Translations under genes and position numbers: made by a program | NCBI RefSeq assembly: GCF_000374845.1 | Contig: NZ_KB895422.1 | Span: 62,001-126,000, forward strand | Reading direction: 5' to 3' | DNA from: Paenibacillus terrigena DSM 21567 | Lineage (GTDB): Bacteria; Bacillota; Bacilli; Paenibacillales; Paenibacillaceae | DNA length: 64,000 bases | In this document: positions 25,583-34,687 of the stretch, piece after piece | Position numbering within the stretch: position 1 is the first letter of the stretch | How the letters are laid out: the number at the start of each line of letters is the position of its first letter | Notes under the pieces: generated by a model | What the model saw: only the letters and a program-made list of their open reading frames with translations | Database searches by the model: none | Told to the model about the DNA's origin: nothing

Positions 25583-27736
25583 TTATCTACCACTATTACT
25601 CGTGGAACCATTACTTCCGTTTCCACTCGTGGTTGTTGAATTTGTACCTGATGTACCCGTTTGTTGGCCATTCGCAGGTGTCTCTGGCTTCTTCGTTGGG
25701 TTCTTCGGCACGCCGTCGAGTCCCACTTCTGCATCATACGCATCGAAAATTTCACGTGCGATCGGGGCTGCCCCCTGTCCGCCGTATCCACCTTCCGGCA
25801 CAACGACAGCGACAGCGAGAACGGGATTCTCTGCCGGAGCATAGGCAATAAATACCGCATTCTCGACTTTAATATTAGAGCCAACATCTTGCTGTGATGT
25901 ACCTGTCTTACGGTTAAACGAATATGGGAAACCTTCGAATCCCGTTACACTAACTTTGGCCATCCCAGCTTCGATCGTCTTCCAATATGATTCATTGAAC
26001 TTAACCTCGTTAAGCACTTCTGGCTTAAAAGTTTTTACTACATTTTTGTCTGTATCTTGAATTTCTTTAACAAACTGCGGTTTCAACCGTTTACCGTGAT
26101 TTGCCAGCATCGTGACATATTGGGCAAGTTGCAGCGTTGTATAGCGACCTTGCTGTCCAAACGCAGCATATGAAAGAGCCGATTGGGCACTACCCGTTTT
26201 AATCTCTTTGTAGTAATCCACTGTACCAACACTCTCATTCAACAATCCGCTTTCTGTCGATACGCCGAGTCCGAATTTTTTCATATATCTATCCCAAAGT
26301 TCAACCCCAGCTTCACCATCTCGCATATACAGATTATTCCCAACCATTTCAGCCATAAATGCGTTAGATGATTTCTCAATCGCTCTTGACGCTGTTATCG
26401 ATCCATTTGCTTTGTTCGATGCATTTCGGATCTTAACTTCATGTCCTTTTTTACCAAATTGGAAAAACCCATGATCTTGATACACAGTCCTTGAAGTGAA
26501 CAATTGCTCCTGCAATCCAATGAGTACAGATAATGGCTTAATTACAGAACCCAATGGAACAATGGAAGACGGATGTCTGTTCTGTTCCTTCTGCGTCTTA
26601 TATTTCTGCGATACCGAACGAATCGTCCCGTTCACATAACGGCTCTCAATCTCGTTATAATCATCTGTGCTAATTTTGCCCCCACGCCAAATGTTCGGAT
26701 CATAATCCGGCATACTGGCCATGGCGACGACATTGCCTGTCTTCACTTCCATTGCTACCGCATAACCTGCACGAGGATTTGGTTTAAAGCCTCTGGATAA
26801 ATGAGCTCTATCATTAATGCGCTTAATCCCATCCATAATTGCCTGCTCGGTTTTCAATTGGACGTTCTTATTGATCGTTAAGATCAAATTATCGCCTTTC
26901 GTCGGCTTCGTCAGTTCCATCGGTCCAATAATACGACCTGCGTTATTCACCGGGAACTTCTTAATTCCGTTCTTGCCACGTAATTCCTTCTGGTACAACA
27001 ACTCCAGCCCATCAAAGCCTACATCTTCATTTTGCAAATATTTCTCATCGGATTTACTATCCAAATTATTACTATCTTCTTCAATTTTCCGGTAGTAATC
27101 TAGACCACCCTGTGGATTGACCGCGGATTTATATTTCTTCAGATAACCGACCAATTGAACAGCCACTGTATCGGGATCATAGTTCCGAATGCTTTCTTCG
27201 ACAATATCAATGCCTTTGAACTCTTCCTTATGCTGCATGAAATAAGCGATTTCCTTCTGTGTCAGACCGGATTTAATCCGCCGAGGCACATAACCATAAT
27301 TGAGCCGTGATTCGACATCCATCTGGTAGCGAATGTCGTCTTCGTTCATCTGAGGCACGTTCGGATCTCCGTATTTATCGAATACCTTTTTCAAGCTGGA
27401 TATGATTTGATTTAATTCTGCCTTATTCTCGTCCAAGGTGTAATTCTTATTTAACGTAAAGTATAAAGACTGTGTCGAGGTGGAATAGGCGATAGGCTCC
27501 CCGGTTGAATCATAAATCGATCCACGAATCGGCGGGATTGGTACTTCTTTTGTTCCCATTTTATCTGCCATCGCCTTCAATTCCGGCCCTTCGACGAATT
27601 GTAGAATAGCAAGTCTCACAATTAATACCGAGAAGACAATAAATGAAATGAAGAAAAATATATTAAGCCGCATAGAGAAGTTCCGTCGGTTCGTGATTTC
27701 CCGTTTTTGCTGGTCATCCATCGAATGATTGCTCAT
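25583..27736 (-). CDS. Class B penicillin-binding protein 2 (transpeptidase)
   Basis: 717 residues. A membrane anchor lies at about 24-47, then a PBP dimerisation domain and a transpeptidase domain. The catalytic SxxK is in GSVIKP (Ser about 397), the SxN motif in SSNAF (about 456) and KTG in RKTGTSQ (about 609). Similarity is closest to PBP2/PbpA/PbpH, which act with RodA/SEDS proteins in elongation. The last 40 residues are a Thr/Ser/Asn/Gly-rich low-complexity tail, probably wall-exposed. No RodA gene is adjacent. Start ATG at 27736. Confidence 0.9.
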   Translation of the reverse strand: MSNHSMDDQQKREITNRRNFSMRLNIFFFISFIVFSVLIVRLAILQFVEGPELKAMADKMGTKEVPIPPIRGSIYDSTGEPIAYSTSTQSLYFTLNKNYTLDENKAELNQIISSLKKVFDKYGDPNVPQMNEDDIRYQMDVESRLNYGYVPRRIKSGLTQKEIAYFMQHKEEFKGIDIVEESIRNYDPDTVAVQLVGYLKKYKSAVNPQGGLDYYRKIEEDSNNLDSKSDEKYLQNEDVGFDGLELLYQKELRGKNGIKKFPVNNAGRIIGPMELTKPTKGDNLILTINKNVQLKTEQAIMDGIKRINDRAHLSRGFKPNPRAGYAVAMEVKTGNVVAMASMPDYDPNIWRGGKISTDDYNEIESRYVNGTIRSVSQKYKTQKEQNRHPSSIVPLGSVIKPLSVLIGLQEQLFTSRTVYQDHGFFQFGKKGHEVKIRNASNKANGSITASRAIEKSSNAFMAEMVGNNLYMRDGEAGVELWDRYMKKFGLGVSTESGLLNESVGTVDYYKEIKTGSAQSALSYAAFGQQGRYTTLQLAQYVTMLANHGKRLKPQFVKEIQDTDKNVVKTFKPEVLNEVKFNESYWKTIEAGMAKVSVTGFEGFPYSFNRKTGTSQQDVGSNIKVENAVFIAYAPAENPVLAVAVVVPEGGYGGQGAAPIAREIFDAYDAEVGLDGVPKNPTKKPETPANGQQTGTSGTNSTTTSGNGSNGSTSNSGR

Positions 27737-27839
27737 ACTTCGTTAGTCCTTCCTTTTTACCAAATGTCCGTTAAAACTACCAGAAGTAGTGTACCATATT
27801 TCACCCCTCTATTGCATCTTTACTATGATTCTTCCCACA

Positions 27840-27872
27840 CAAAAAAACGCCTCGATCACTCCATCGAAGCGT
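27840..27872 (-). terminator. Intrinsic terminator of the 144-aa membrane protein gene
   Basis: An 11-bp stem (27845-27855 with 27862-27872, one wobble) and a following T-run on the minus strand. Confidence 0.8.
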
Positions 27873-27894
27873 TTTCTATGTAACGAATGAAATA

Positions 27895-28329
27895 TTACTT
27901 GGTCGCCTGCTCCATAAACGATTTGACCGTCGCATCATTTAGGCTCATTTCGCCGAGCGATATGCCACGGAATGACACCTTCACTTTATCTTCCTTCGCT
28001 TTTCCTGTAATTTCGAGGTTATCTGTCTTTATGCTATAAGTTCCGTCATCATTTTGTGTATATTCAGCATTTTTGGCTTCTTTCAGCATGGCGTTCGTCG
28101 CTTGATCTTTGAGTGTCTGAACAGCATCATCTTTGACTGTCGTAACAACCTTGTTAAGATCATCAATCGTATACCCGCTGTAGATCGCCACCCCAAGGAT
28201 GATTCCGATTACGAGCACCCATTTCAATACCGTCTTCAGGAAGCTAACGACTACGAATAGGACAACGACTGCAACGGCAAGCAGCATCCAATTCTCTTCG
28301 AGAAACTTCATAATTACTTCTTGACTCAT
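27895..28329 (-). CDS. Single-span membrane protein, unknown function
   Basis: 144 residues from the ATG at 28329 (AAAGGAGGG upstream). One or two hydrophobic helices (about residues 13-50) are followed by a soluble region of about 90 residues with beta-rich NDDGTYSIKTDNLEITGKAK pattern. It probably exposes the C-terminal part outside the membrane. I do not recognise the family. It is monocistronic. Confidence 0.65.
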   Translation of the reverse strand: MSQEVIMKFLEENWMLLAVAVVVLFVVVSFLKTVLKWVLVIGIILGVAIYSGYTIDDLNKVVTTVKDDAVQTLKDQATNAMLKEAKNAEYTQNDDGTYSIKTDNLEITGKAKEDKVKVSFRGISLGEMSLNDATVKSFMEQATK

Positions 28330-28467
28330 GGTATTCCCTCCTTTCCACATCTTAACATTATACATGATAGCCATTTTATTCGTAAATCTTACCTTTGAAT
28401 TAAAATAAGGGCATAAGTTCGTCCCGCGAGGCGTACAAGTAGATAGCAGAGGAGATTACAAATAATT

Positions 28468-28541
28468 GTTCATTAATCCAGCTATTCAGCATTGAACCTG
28501 CTCCTTGATTAACTCCGTGATCAAAAGTTGGATTTTTGAAC
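28468..28541 (+). repeat. 74-bp imperfect palindromic element with GTTCA ends
   Basis: The ends GTTCATTAATCCAGCTATTC and, inverted, GTTCAAAAATCCAACTTTTG match at about 15 of 20 positions. The right end continues CTACCTTTAAGGAG and provides the ribosome binding site of the MFS gene. Its ends resemble those of the 159-bp element at 52918-53076. Confidence 0.5.
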
Positions 28542-28563
28542 TACCTTTAAGGAGTGAGTGGCT

Positions 28564-29712
28564 GTGAAAATTGCTATATGGTTGTATCTGTTCTTATTCG
28601 TCGCTTTTTTTGATCTGCATGCGCAGTATCCTATATTAACACCTTTTGCAATTTCTCTCGGAGCCGCCCCGTCCTTTATCGGTCTCATGATGGGAATTTA
28701 CTCATTCACACACCTGCCTGGTAACTTACTTGCCGGGATAGGCGTAGACCGTTACGGCAGCCGAATTTTCATTCTCGGAAGTTTATTTGGTGCGGGTCTA
28801 ATTCTTCTGTTCCAAGCGCATGTGACGAATCCATGGCAACTGCTCGTACTCCGCTCCATCAGCGGATTCGTGCTCGCCTTCCTCTCTCCTGCCTGTATGT
28901 CGCTACTCGCAAGACTTGCCCAAGATCATATCACGCAAGGAAAGCTCATGGCTGGCAATGGTCTAGTCCATACGTTAGCCTCTGTTGTCTCTCCTGCGGC
29001 TGGCGCCCTCCTCGTAGCGAAAATAGGCTTCTCTCAAGCCTTTAATGTACTGGGCTGGGTATTAATCGCTATCGCTGCGATTGCCGTATTTGCCATTCAT
29101 GATCGACCTGCAGCAGTCACTGATTCCCAAGAGGCGATTTCGCTCCCTGAAAATGCGCCATTACCACAAATGCCGTGGCGATTCTTCATCTTGCCGCTTG
29201 CCATCTCCTGTTCACAAGGCATTCTGTTTTTTGAACTGCCCCTGATGAAAGAAGCACTTGAATCGATCATGAAAGCTGGCGTTTTTTTCTCCGTCATCAG
29301 TCTTGGCGCTTTGCTTACACTAAGCTTACTGTTCTTGAATCGATTTTCGCCTTATGTGAGAACATGGATCGGTAGTCTGTCTCTTGCCATTTCCTTTTTT
29401 GTTATCGCGATTCCTACGCCGTTCCCCTTAATCGTACTTCTCTTTGTTGTCGGGATGTCGAAAGGTATCATTTTCCCAGCTATGTCCTCCTACCTTATTG
29501 AACTGAGTGGCGGCACGCGTTATGGGCAGATGTTCTCCACGATGTCAATCGCATCGTCTATTGGTTATTTTTTCGGACCTTTATTAGCAGGAAATCTGCG
29601 CACCTTCGTCTCTCCTTACTTTATTGCATTTTTCATTCTAATGACCGCACTCGTCATACTGCCTGCGCATCATAGAACGCGCACGCAACTCACGCCAACA
29701 TTACATGAATAG
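28564..29712 (+). CDS. Major facilitator superfamily transporter
   Basis: 382 residues from GTG at 28564, about 8 nt after AAGGAG at 28549-28554; the GTG at 28558 is too close to that site. Twelve hydrophobic segments are visible. The MFS loop motif GVDRYGSRIF lies between helices 2 and 3 and a second-half GMSKGIIFPAMSSY motif is present. Substrate is unknown; the fold is drug-efflux-like. It is monocistronic. Confidence 0.85.
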   Translation: MKIAIWLYLFLFVAFFDLHAQYPILTPFAISLGAAPSFIGLMMGIYSFTHLPGNLLAGIGVDRYGSRIFILGSLFGAGLILLFQAHVTNPWQLLVLRSISGFVLAFLSPACMSLLARLAQDHITQGKLMAGNGLVHTLASVVSPAAGALLVAKIGFSQAFNVLGWVLIAIAAIAVFAIHDRPAAVTDSQEAISLPENAPLPQMPWRFFILPLAISCSQGILFFELPLMKEALESIMKAGVFFSVISLGALLTLSLLFLNRFSPYVRTWIGSLSLAISFFVIAIPTPFPLIVLLFVVGMSKGIIFPAMSSYLIELSGGTRYGQMFSTMSIASSIGYFFGPLLAGNLRTFVSPYFIAFFILMTALVILPAHHRTRTQLTPTLHE

Positions 29713-29769
29713 GGATTCACCCATTTTCATAGGCATGGGTATTCGCACAGCACGATAGCCCCCTCCACA

Positions 29770-29778
29770 CATACTATA
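29770..29778 (+). promoter_or_regulatory. Possible sigma-K -10 element (CATACTATA)
   Basis: CATACTATA fits the sigma-K -10 consensus CATANNNTA. It lies 41 bp upstream of a YjcZ-like small sporulation protein. The -35 element is not distinctive. Confidence 0.35.
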
Positions 29779-29819
29779 ACATTGTCTCTAACAAGAGCTT
29801 GAAAGAGAGGTGACTTAAA

Positions 29820-29993
29820 ATGGGTTTCGATAATTGTGGAATTATATCCCCAGTAGCTGTATCGCCAGTCGTTCCTTGTGGTCCTGCCGTAGGCGGTATT
29901 GGATGCGGTGGTTTGGGGACGACAACTGGTGTGATCTTGGTGTTGTTCATCTTGCTCGTTATTGTTCTTCGTGCAATGCGCCATCACATTTAG
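29820..29993 (+). CDS. Small YjcZ-like membrane protein
   Basis: 57 residues, too short for most ORF filters. The N-terminal half is Gly/Pro/Cys-rich (VPCGPAVGGIGCGG), the C-terminal half is a single hydrophobic helix (GVILVLFILLVIVL) ending in basic RAMRHHI. That layout resembles YjcZ-family tiny sporulation proteins, but sequence identity is limited. A GAGAGGTGA ribosome site precedes the ATG. A sigma-K-like -10 lies upstream and a terminator downstream. Confidence 0.6.
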   Translation: MGFDNCGIISPVAVSPVVPCGPAVGGIGCGGLGTTTGVILVLFILLVIVLRAMRHHI

Positions 29994-30045
29994 TCAATTG
30001 ACTCCTTGATTTTTTGCCAAGTTGCGATTCTTTCCTCTACCCTTG

Positions 30046-30071
30046 GGCTCGCGATGTGCGGGCCTTTTTTT
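30046..30071 (+). terminator. Intrinsic terminator of the YjcZ-like gene
   Basis: A 7-bp stem (30046-30052 with 30058-30064) followed by seven T. Confidence 0.8.
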
Positions 30072-30266
30072 GTTATGATCGCATTTATCAGTTTGGAGTC
30101 CCCGCAAGTACCTGAATTTGCTTCGGATTCAGAGCGTCACTTTGTGGTGTAATTTTGCATAAAGCTTGTCTAACGCTGTACACTATTGATAAACGGCGCA
30201 CGACCCGATTGTTAAATATCGACATTTCCCGGGGAATATATACAGATCAGAAACGAGGGATGCAGC

Positions 30267-30614
30267 ATGGAGCCCATAATAATCGTCGAAGGAAAGAACG
30301 ACCGTAGCCGGCTGAAGCGGTTATTGTCGCCTGACATCACCATACTCTGCACATACGGCACCCTGAGCACAGATCGTCTAGAAGATTTAAAAAGGAAGGT
30401 TGGAGATGAGGCAGTCTATTTGTTCATGGACAACGACGCATCAGGCAAAAAAATACGAGGCATCCTGCGCGATGCGTTTCCTGATGCAGAACAAATCTAT
30501 ACAAGGCGTGGGTACGCGGGTGTTGAAGGAACACCTGATGAATACATCATTCAACAATTAGAAAAAGCGGGGTTGGAGGAGTATATACAATACCCCGACC
30601 CAACCCCGTTCTAA
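30267..30614 (+). CDS. Stand-alone Toprim-domain protein
   Basis: 115 residues, comprising one Toprim domain: VEGKND (catalytic Glu 8) near the N-terminus and the DxD motif in MDNDASGKKI near residue 59. It resembles the Toprim half of RNase M5 without the C-terminal domain. Toprim domains make or break nucleic-acid phosphodiester bonds; function of this short form is unknown. It is preceded by a 270-bp gap containing a terminator and weak hairpins but no gene that I can support. Confidence 0.75.
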   Translation: MEPIIIVEGKNDRSRLKRLLSPDITILCTYGTLSTDRLEDLKRKVGDEAVYLFMDNDASGKKIRGILRDAFPDAEQIYTRRGYAGVEGTPDEYIIQQLEKAGLEEYIQYPDPTPF

Positions 30615-30622
30615 TTAATGTT

Positions 30623-30787
30623 TTTAAAATATCCCACGATTATAACGAAGGAACTCAGGAAGTAGTTCGACATCGAAGCTTGAATTCAACCGGGAATTCC
30701 GGTACTCACGTAGTCTCGCCTACGCTCCGTTTCCTCATTCCCTAGTTTCATCCAACCTTCTCGGTTCTTATCGCGGAATATTTTAAA
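30623..30787. repeat. 165-bp intergenic element with terminal inverted repeats
   Basis: The ends TTTAAAATATCCCACGAT and, inverted, TTTAAAATATTCCGCGAT match at 16 of 18 positions, and the similarity extends into the next 12 bases (ACGAAGG versus GAGAAGG). It sits between the convergent Toprim and ctaB genes. The segment TTCGACATCGAAGCTTG resembles TTCGACACCGAATCTTG in the 52918 element, suggesting a distant relationship. It has no ORF. Confidence 0.5.
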
Positions 30788-30813
30788 TTCTTATTTTTGA
30801 TTACAATCTGACC

Positions 30814-31746
30814 TTACTTATGCGCCGTATCAATAATCATGATGATGAAGACCACCATGAGATAGTTGATCGACATGAAGAAATGTTTCTTCGCCCAAAT
30901 TTCGTCGACCTTTGCCTTAAATCCGATAAAAGTCATGAATAACCATGCCGCGGAAAGTAATGTTGCAACGCACAAAAAGATCCAACCAACATATCCATAT
31001 ACATAGAATAAGATGGATACAAGCACGAGCAACGCGACATAAGGAATCATCTGGAACTTCGTGCGGCGTATACCTTTGACAACAGGTAATAACGGGAAAC
31101 CCGCAGCGCGATATTCTTCCACTCTACGGATGCCTAGCGCCCAGAAATGCGGCGGCTGCCATAAGAACAACAGAGCGAATAACAAGATCGCCCCCATATC
31201 TATAGCGTTCGTTACTGCCACATACCCGATAACCGGTGGCATGGCCCCCGAAATTGCACCCACGGATGTGCTCCATGTCGAAGTACGTTTAAGCCACAAC
31301 GTATAAATTCCACCATATACCAACATTCCGACAAGACCAAGTACACCTGCTAATACGTTCGTGAATACGAAGAGGACGGCAAGCCCGAGAACTCCAAGCA
31401 CAATGGAATACCATAACACAACAGTCGGTGTTAATCGGCCTGTTGGAAGCGCGCGATCACGCGTGCGTGTCATTTTCATATCCAATTCACGATCGTAATA
31501 ATTGTTAAAGGCACAAGAAGAAGCCATAACAAGCGTTGTACCAAGCAACATCCAGACGAGACTGACAAAGTTAATATCCCATTGTGATGCTAGCCAGAAA
31601 CCGCCGAATGCAGCAATCAAATTCGAACGTAAAATCCCAGGCTTAATCACATTAATAAAGTCTTTCCAGGAGCCTGCTTGTATCGAAACTTGAGAAAGGG
31701 GTGCCGAGTCGGAAGAAGGAGCTTGGTAACTCAACTGTTTATCCAC
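30814..31746 (-). CDS. ctaB: Protoheme IX farnesyltransferase (heme O synthase)
   Basis: 310 residues from a GTG with AGGAGGA upstream. It is a UbiA-family prenyltransferase with about nine membrane helices. The first Asp-rich motif is NNYYDRELDMKMTRTRDR, and a second region carries the WQPPHFWALGIRR loop characteristic of CtaB. It attaches farnesyl diphosphate to heme B to make heme O, the substrate of CtaA. A good promoter lies upstream (31795-31824). Confidence 0.93.
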   Translation of the reverse strand: MDKQLSYQAPSSDSAPLSQVSIQAGSWKDFINVIKPGILRSNLIAAFGGFWLASQWDINFVSLVWMLLGTTLVMASSCAFNNYYDRELDMKMTRTRDRALPTGRLTPTVVLWYSIVLGVLGLAVLFVFTNVLAGVLGLVGMLVYGGIYTLWLKRTSTWSTSVGAISGAMPPVIGYVAVTNAIDMGAILLFALLFLWQPPHFWALGIRRVEEYRAAGFPLLPVVKGIRRTKFQMIPYVALLVLVSILFYVYGYVGWIFLCVATLLSAAWLFMTFIGFKAKVDEIWAKKHFFMSINYLMVVFIIMIIDTAHK

Positions 31747-31794
31747 GTTTGAAGATCCTCCTCTAATAATTACAATTACACTACTGTGAGATTT

Positions 31795-31824
31795 ATCATA
31801 TCAAATGCATTCGATGTTTGACAA
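31795..31824 (-). promoter_or_regulatory. Sigma-A-type promoter of ctaB
   Basis: On the minus strand, TTGTCA (31824-31819), an 18-bp spacer and TATGAT (31800-31795), about 50 bp upstream of the GTG start. Confidence 0.7.
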
Positions 31825-31976
31825 TGTTCGCCGTCACAGTTCATCAATTTGACAATACATTGATAGGATTTAGGAAGTAATCGACGACTTCGCTCATATT
31901 AATATGTATTTCCGTTCATAATAAGTTTAAATATGGTAAATATTGAATAGAACATCATCATGAAGGAGAGAACGAT

Positions 31977-32972
31977 TTGGATACAGGCACACATCTTGTT
32001 ATGGGCCTTGGTATTGCAGGCCTATCCTATATCGATCCCGCTGTCGCAGCGGATCCTGCTCTGGCATCTGCCGTATTCTTTGGCGCAGTCATTGCAGGGC
32101 AAGTGCCTGATTTCGATGGATTTCTTCGACTCAAGAGCAACACCTTGTACATTCGTCATCACCGCGGCATTACGCATTCCCTCCCCTTCCTACTGCTATG
32201 GACAGTTCTGATTACAGGGATTTTCTCCTTCTTATGGGGCTTTGCATGGGGAAGCGCTGCAATCTTCCATCTCGGCTTTTGGGTCCTTCTATCGACTTGT
32301 TACCATGTCTTCTCCGACTTATTTAATACGTACGGAACACAGGCGGCCAGACCCTTCTCCTCCAAATGGATTTCGTGGAATATCATTCACATCTTTGATC
32401 CGACTATATTCACGACCCATGTTATCGCCATTGTGTTATGGGCATTTGGACTCGCCAAACCCGAGGTCATCTTTCCCATTCTCTACGGGTTCATCGCAAT
32501 ATATTATGTATGGCGAACCGTCGTCCACTGGATTCTAGAACGCCGGTTACCAGAGATAGATCCTGACCATGAACGAGGGGATACGTACATCGCAATCCCA
32601 ACCGTTTCACTAACGCATTGGCATATCGTCAAAACCAGACGGGACGGATGCTTTGTTCTTGGTCATTATGACCGTACAGGACTTCGATTTATGGAGACAG
32701 CTAAATGCGCTAAGCATGCGGCAGTCGAAGGATCCAAAGCAGATCCAACCGTTCAGTCCTTCCTCTACCTGACGAATTATGCTTGTGCTGAGGTACGAGA
32801 AATCCGTGCTGGCTATATTGTGCGCTGGTCCGATGTTCGCTATCGGCATCGCAAGCAGTATCCGTTCGTTGCTATTGTCATGATGGATCGTAAGTTCAAA
32901 ACAATTGATTCCTATGTCGGCTGGATCAGTGACAGCCAAATTGAGAAAAAATGGAGCCTCTTGTTATCTTAG
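31977..32972 (+). CDS. YfhP-like membrane-bound metal-dependent hydrolase (DUF457)
   Basis: 331 residues starting at TTG 31977, preceded by AAGGAGAG. The N-terminus MDTGTHLVMGLG contains a His, followed by PDFDGFLR and HHRGITHSLP, the family's metal-ligand motifs, then a helix with YHVFSDLFNTYGT. About five membrane segments fill residues 50-190, and the C-terminal 130 residues are soluble. The family is called metal-dependent hydrolase from motif content; biochemical function is largely undefined. Confidence 0.85.
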   Translation: MDTGTHLVMGLGIAGLSYIDPAVAADPALASAVFFGAVIAGQVPDFDGFLRLKSNTLYIRHHRGITHSLPFLLLWTVLITGIFSFLWGFAWGSAAIFHLGFWVLLSTCYHVFSDLFNTYGTQAARPFSSKWISWNIIHIFDPTIFTTHVIAIVLWAFGLAKPEVIFPILYGFIAIYYVWRTVVHWILERRLPEIDPDHERGDTYIAIPTVSLTHWHIVKTRRDGCFVLGHYDRTGLRFMETAKCAKHAAVEGSKADPTVQSFLYLTNYACAEVREIRAGYIVRWSDVRYRHRKQYPFVAIVMMDRKFKTIDSYVGWISDSQIEKKWSLLLS

Positions 32973-32993
32973 AATTGAAGAAGCACGCTATCT

Positions 32994-33021
32994 ATTGACG
33001 CATTCATTCGAATGCGTCAAT
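32994..33021 (+). terminator. Hairpin downstream of the YfhP-like gene
   Basis: An 11-bp perfect stem (32994-33004 with 33011-33021) with a 6-nt loop, but only a short T-poor tail. It is a possible terminator. Confidence 0.5.
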
Positions 33022-33041
33022 ATTATGTTCGAATGGAAATT

Positions 33042-33082
33042 GCCAAAAAGAAAGACCCAGAGCAGTCTGCTCTGAGCCTCTC
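33042..33082 (-). terminator. Terminator of the SASP gene
   Basis: A strong stem (CAGAGCA 33058-33064 with TGCTCTG 33068-33074, extended to about 18 pairs with wobbles), then a T-rich tail on the minus strand. Confidence 0.75.
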
Positions 33083-33094
33083 TCTTATGGATGC

Positions 33095-33319
33095 TTAGCG
33101 AGTGCGGTTCGATGAGGAGCCTGCAAGAGACTGCTCAGCGATTTGCACAAGGCGCTTCGTGATATATCCACCAAGGGATCCTGCTTCACGAGAAGTAACA
33201 TCGCCATAGTATCCACTGGAAGGGATTGAAACACCCAATTCTTGTGCAGCTTCCATTTTCAATTGCTCAAGAGCTGCTGAAGATTGAGGTACAACTAAAG
33301 AGTTACGTCCATTTGCCAT
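33095..33319 (-). CDS. Alpha/beta-type small acid-soluble spore protein
   Basis: 74 residues with both family signatures: ALEQLKMEAAQELGV near residue 16 and GYYGDVTSREAGSLGGYITKR near residue 37. The germination protease GPR cuts within the first (after the Glu-rich core). Alpha/beta SASPs coat and protect spore DNA and are degraded at germination. A strong AAAGGAG ribosome site precedes the ATG. Expression is expected in the forespore under sigma-G; I could not define a clean promoter. Confidence 0.95.
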   Translation of the reverse strand: MANGRNSLVVPQSSAALEQLKMEAAQELGVSIPSSGYYGDVTSREAGSLGGYITKRLVQIAEQSLAGSSSNRTR

Positions 33320-33444
33320 TCGTAAAAACTCCTTTCACCCTGCTTCTAAAATATGTTTGCTTGCAAGCTTGCAAACTTATTATGACCTTCTTCTAGAATG
33401 TTATTCTCAGATATTCAGCCAAATTTGATGGAGGGTATTTCCAA

Positions 33445-33621
33445 ATGACAAAGTCGCTATCGCTCCTTTTTGCCGTCATTAATATCTTGTTCATGCTAGC
33501 TATCGCCATCTCCATTGCCATCAGTATATGGCTGGTCTTGTTATTCACGTTATGCCTCATTGGATTCATGGGATTTAGCTTCGCTATGAAAGCACGCCTC
33601 GATCGCAAAAAAGCGGAGTGA
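33445..33621 (+). CDS. Small DUF5325-like (YlaF-like) membrane protein
   Basis: 58 residues, missed by a 60-residue cutoff. Two hydrophobic segments (about residues 5-27 and 29-48) and a short basic tail (KARLDRKKAE) resemble YlaF/DUF5325 proteins. GGAGGG at 33430-33435 precedes the ATG. The opposite strand also has an open frame here (33393-33626), but it lacks a ribosome site. Confidence 0.6.
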   Translation: MTKSLSLLFAVINILFMLAIAISIAISIWLVLLFTLCLIGFMGFSFAMKARLDRKKAE

Positions 33622-33635
33622 ATCACTCCGCTTTT
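33608..33635. terminator. Bidirectional intrinsic terminator
   Basis: A 12-13-bp stem (33609-33620 with 33624-33635), AAT loop, A-run on the left and T-run on the right. It serves the YlaF-like gene and the convergent trpS. Confidence 0.8.
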
Positions 33636-33669
33636 GCTTTAGTTTAGGATTTTAAGTTTTCGGGGTTAT

Positions 33670-34653
33670 TTAAGGGAGCAAAAAGCCCATCCGTTCCTTC
33701 ACATCGCGTACGGTCTGATCTGCCACAGCAGCAGCACGTTCAGCGCCCTGACGCAGAATGTTATGAATCTCGCCAGACTCACGGATCTCACGATAACGCT
33801 GCTGCAGCGGCTCAAGGACCGATACAACAACCTCTGCTAAATCCTTTTTAAACGCCCCATAGCCTTGTCCCTCGTATTTCGCTTCAATCTGTTCAATGGA
33901 CAACCCCGCACAATGCGAGTAGATGCTGAGTAGATTACTTACTTCCGGTTTATCCGCAGGATCGAATTTCACTTCACGACCTGAGTCTGTTGTTGCCCGG
34001 CTAATTTTCTTCCGTACCACATCTGGCGGATCCAGAAGTGCGATGAAGCTGCCAGGGTTCGGATTGCTCTTACTCATTTTCTTCGATGCGTCATCCAGTG
34101 ACATCACGCGTGCACCAATCTTCGGAATATAAGGCTCTGGTACAGTGAAATAGTCTCCATAACGACTGTTGAACCGACCTGCGAGATCACGAGTCAATTC
34201 CAGATGCTGCTTCTGATCATCTCCTACAGGTACTAGATCCGCGTTGTAGATCAGAATATCTGCAGCCATAAGCGCTGGATAGACGAACAACCCCGTGCCA
34301 ATCGACTCTTTGCCGGCTGACTTATCTTTGAACTGCGTCATCCGCTCTAATTCGCCCATATAGCTTAACGTCGTTAATAACCAACCTAGCTCCGCATGTC
34401 CGCGCACATGGGATTGCATGAAGATGTTCGCTTTGGCCGGATCGATCCCTGCCGCCACATACAATGTTGCAACCGCCTCCGATTGTTCGCGCAGCGCAGC
34501 TGGATCTTGCGGCACAGTAATTGCATGCAAATCCACCACCATGAAATAACATTCATGATCATTCTGTAACTTCACGAAATTCTGCATCGCTCCAATGTAA
34601 TTCCCGAGGGTAAGCTGACCACTCGGCTGAATCCCTGATAATACTTTTTTCAT
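33670..34653 (-). CDS. trpS: Tryptophanyl-tRNA synthetase
   Basis: 327 residues, the normal size for bacterial TrpRS. The class I HIGH equivalent is PSGQLTLGNYIG near residue 15 and the KMSKS loop is intact near residue 192. It charges tRNA-Trp in the cytoplasm. The gene is preceded by a T-box leader with a UGG specifier, so expression should rise when tRNA-Trp is uncharged. Confidence 0.96.
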   Translation of the reverse strand: MKKVLSGIQPSGQLTLGNYIGAMQNFVKLQNDHECYFMVVDLHAITVPQDPAALREQSEAVATLYVAAGIDPAKANIFMQSHVRGHAELGWLLTTLSYMGELERMTQFKDKSAGKESIGTGLFVYPALMAADILIYNADLVPVGDDQKQHLELTRDLAGRFNSRYGDYFTVPEPYIPKIGARVMSLDDASKKMSKSNPNPGSFIALLDPPDVVRKKISRATTDSGREVKFDPADKPEVSNLLSIYSHCAGLSIEQIEAKYEGQGYGAFKKDLAEVVVSVLEPLQQRYREIRESGEIHNILRQGAERAAAVADQTVRDVKERMGFLLP

Positions 34654-34687
34654 TTCCTATGACCCCCTTCATTCCTTATCAAACAAT

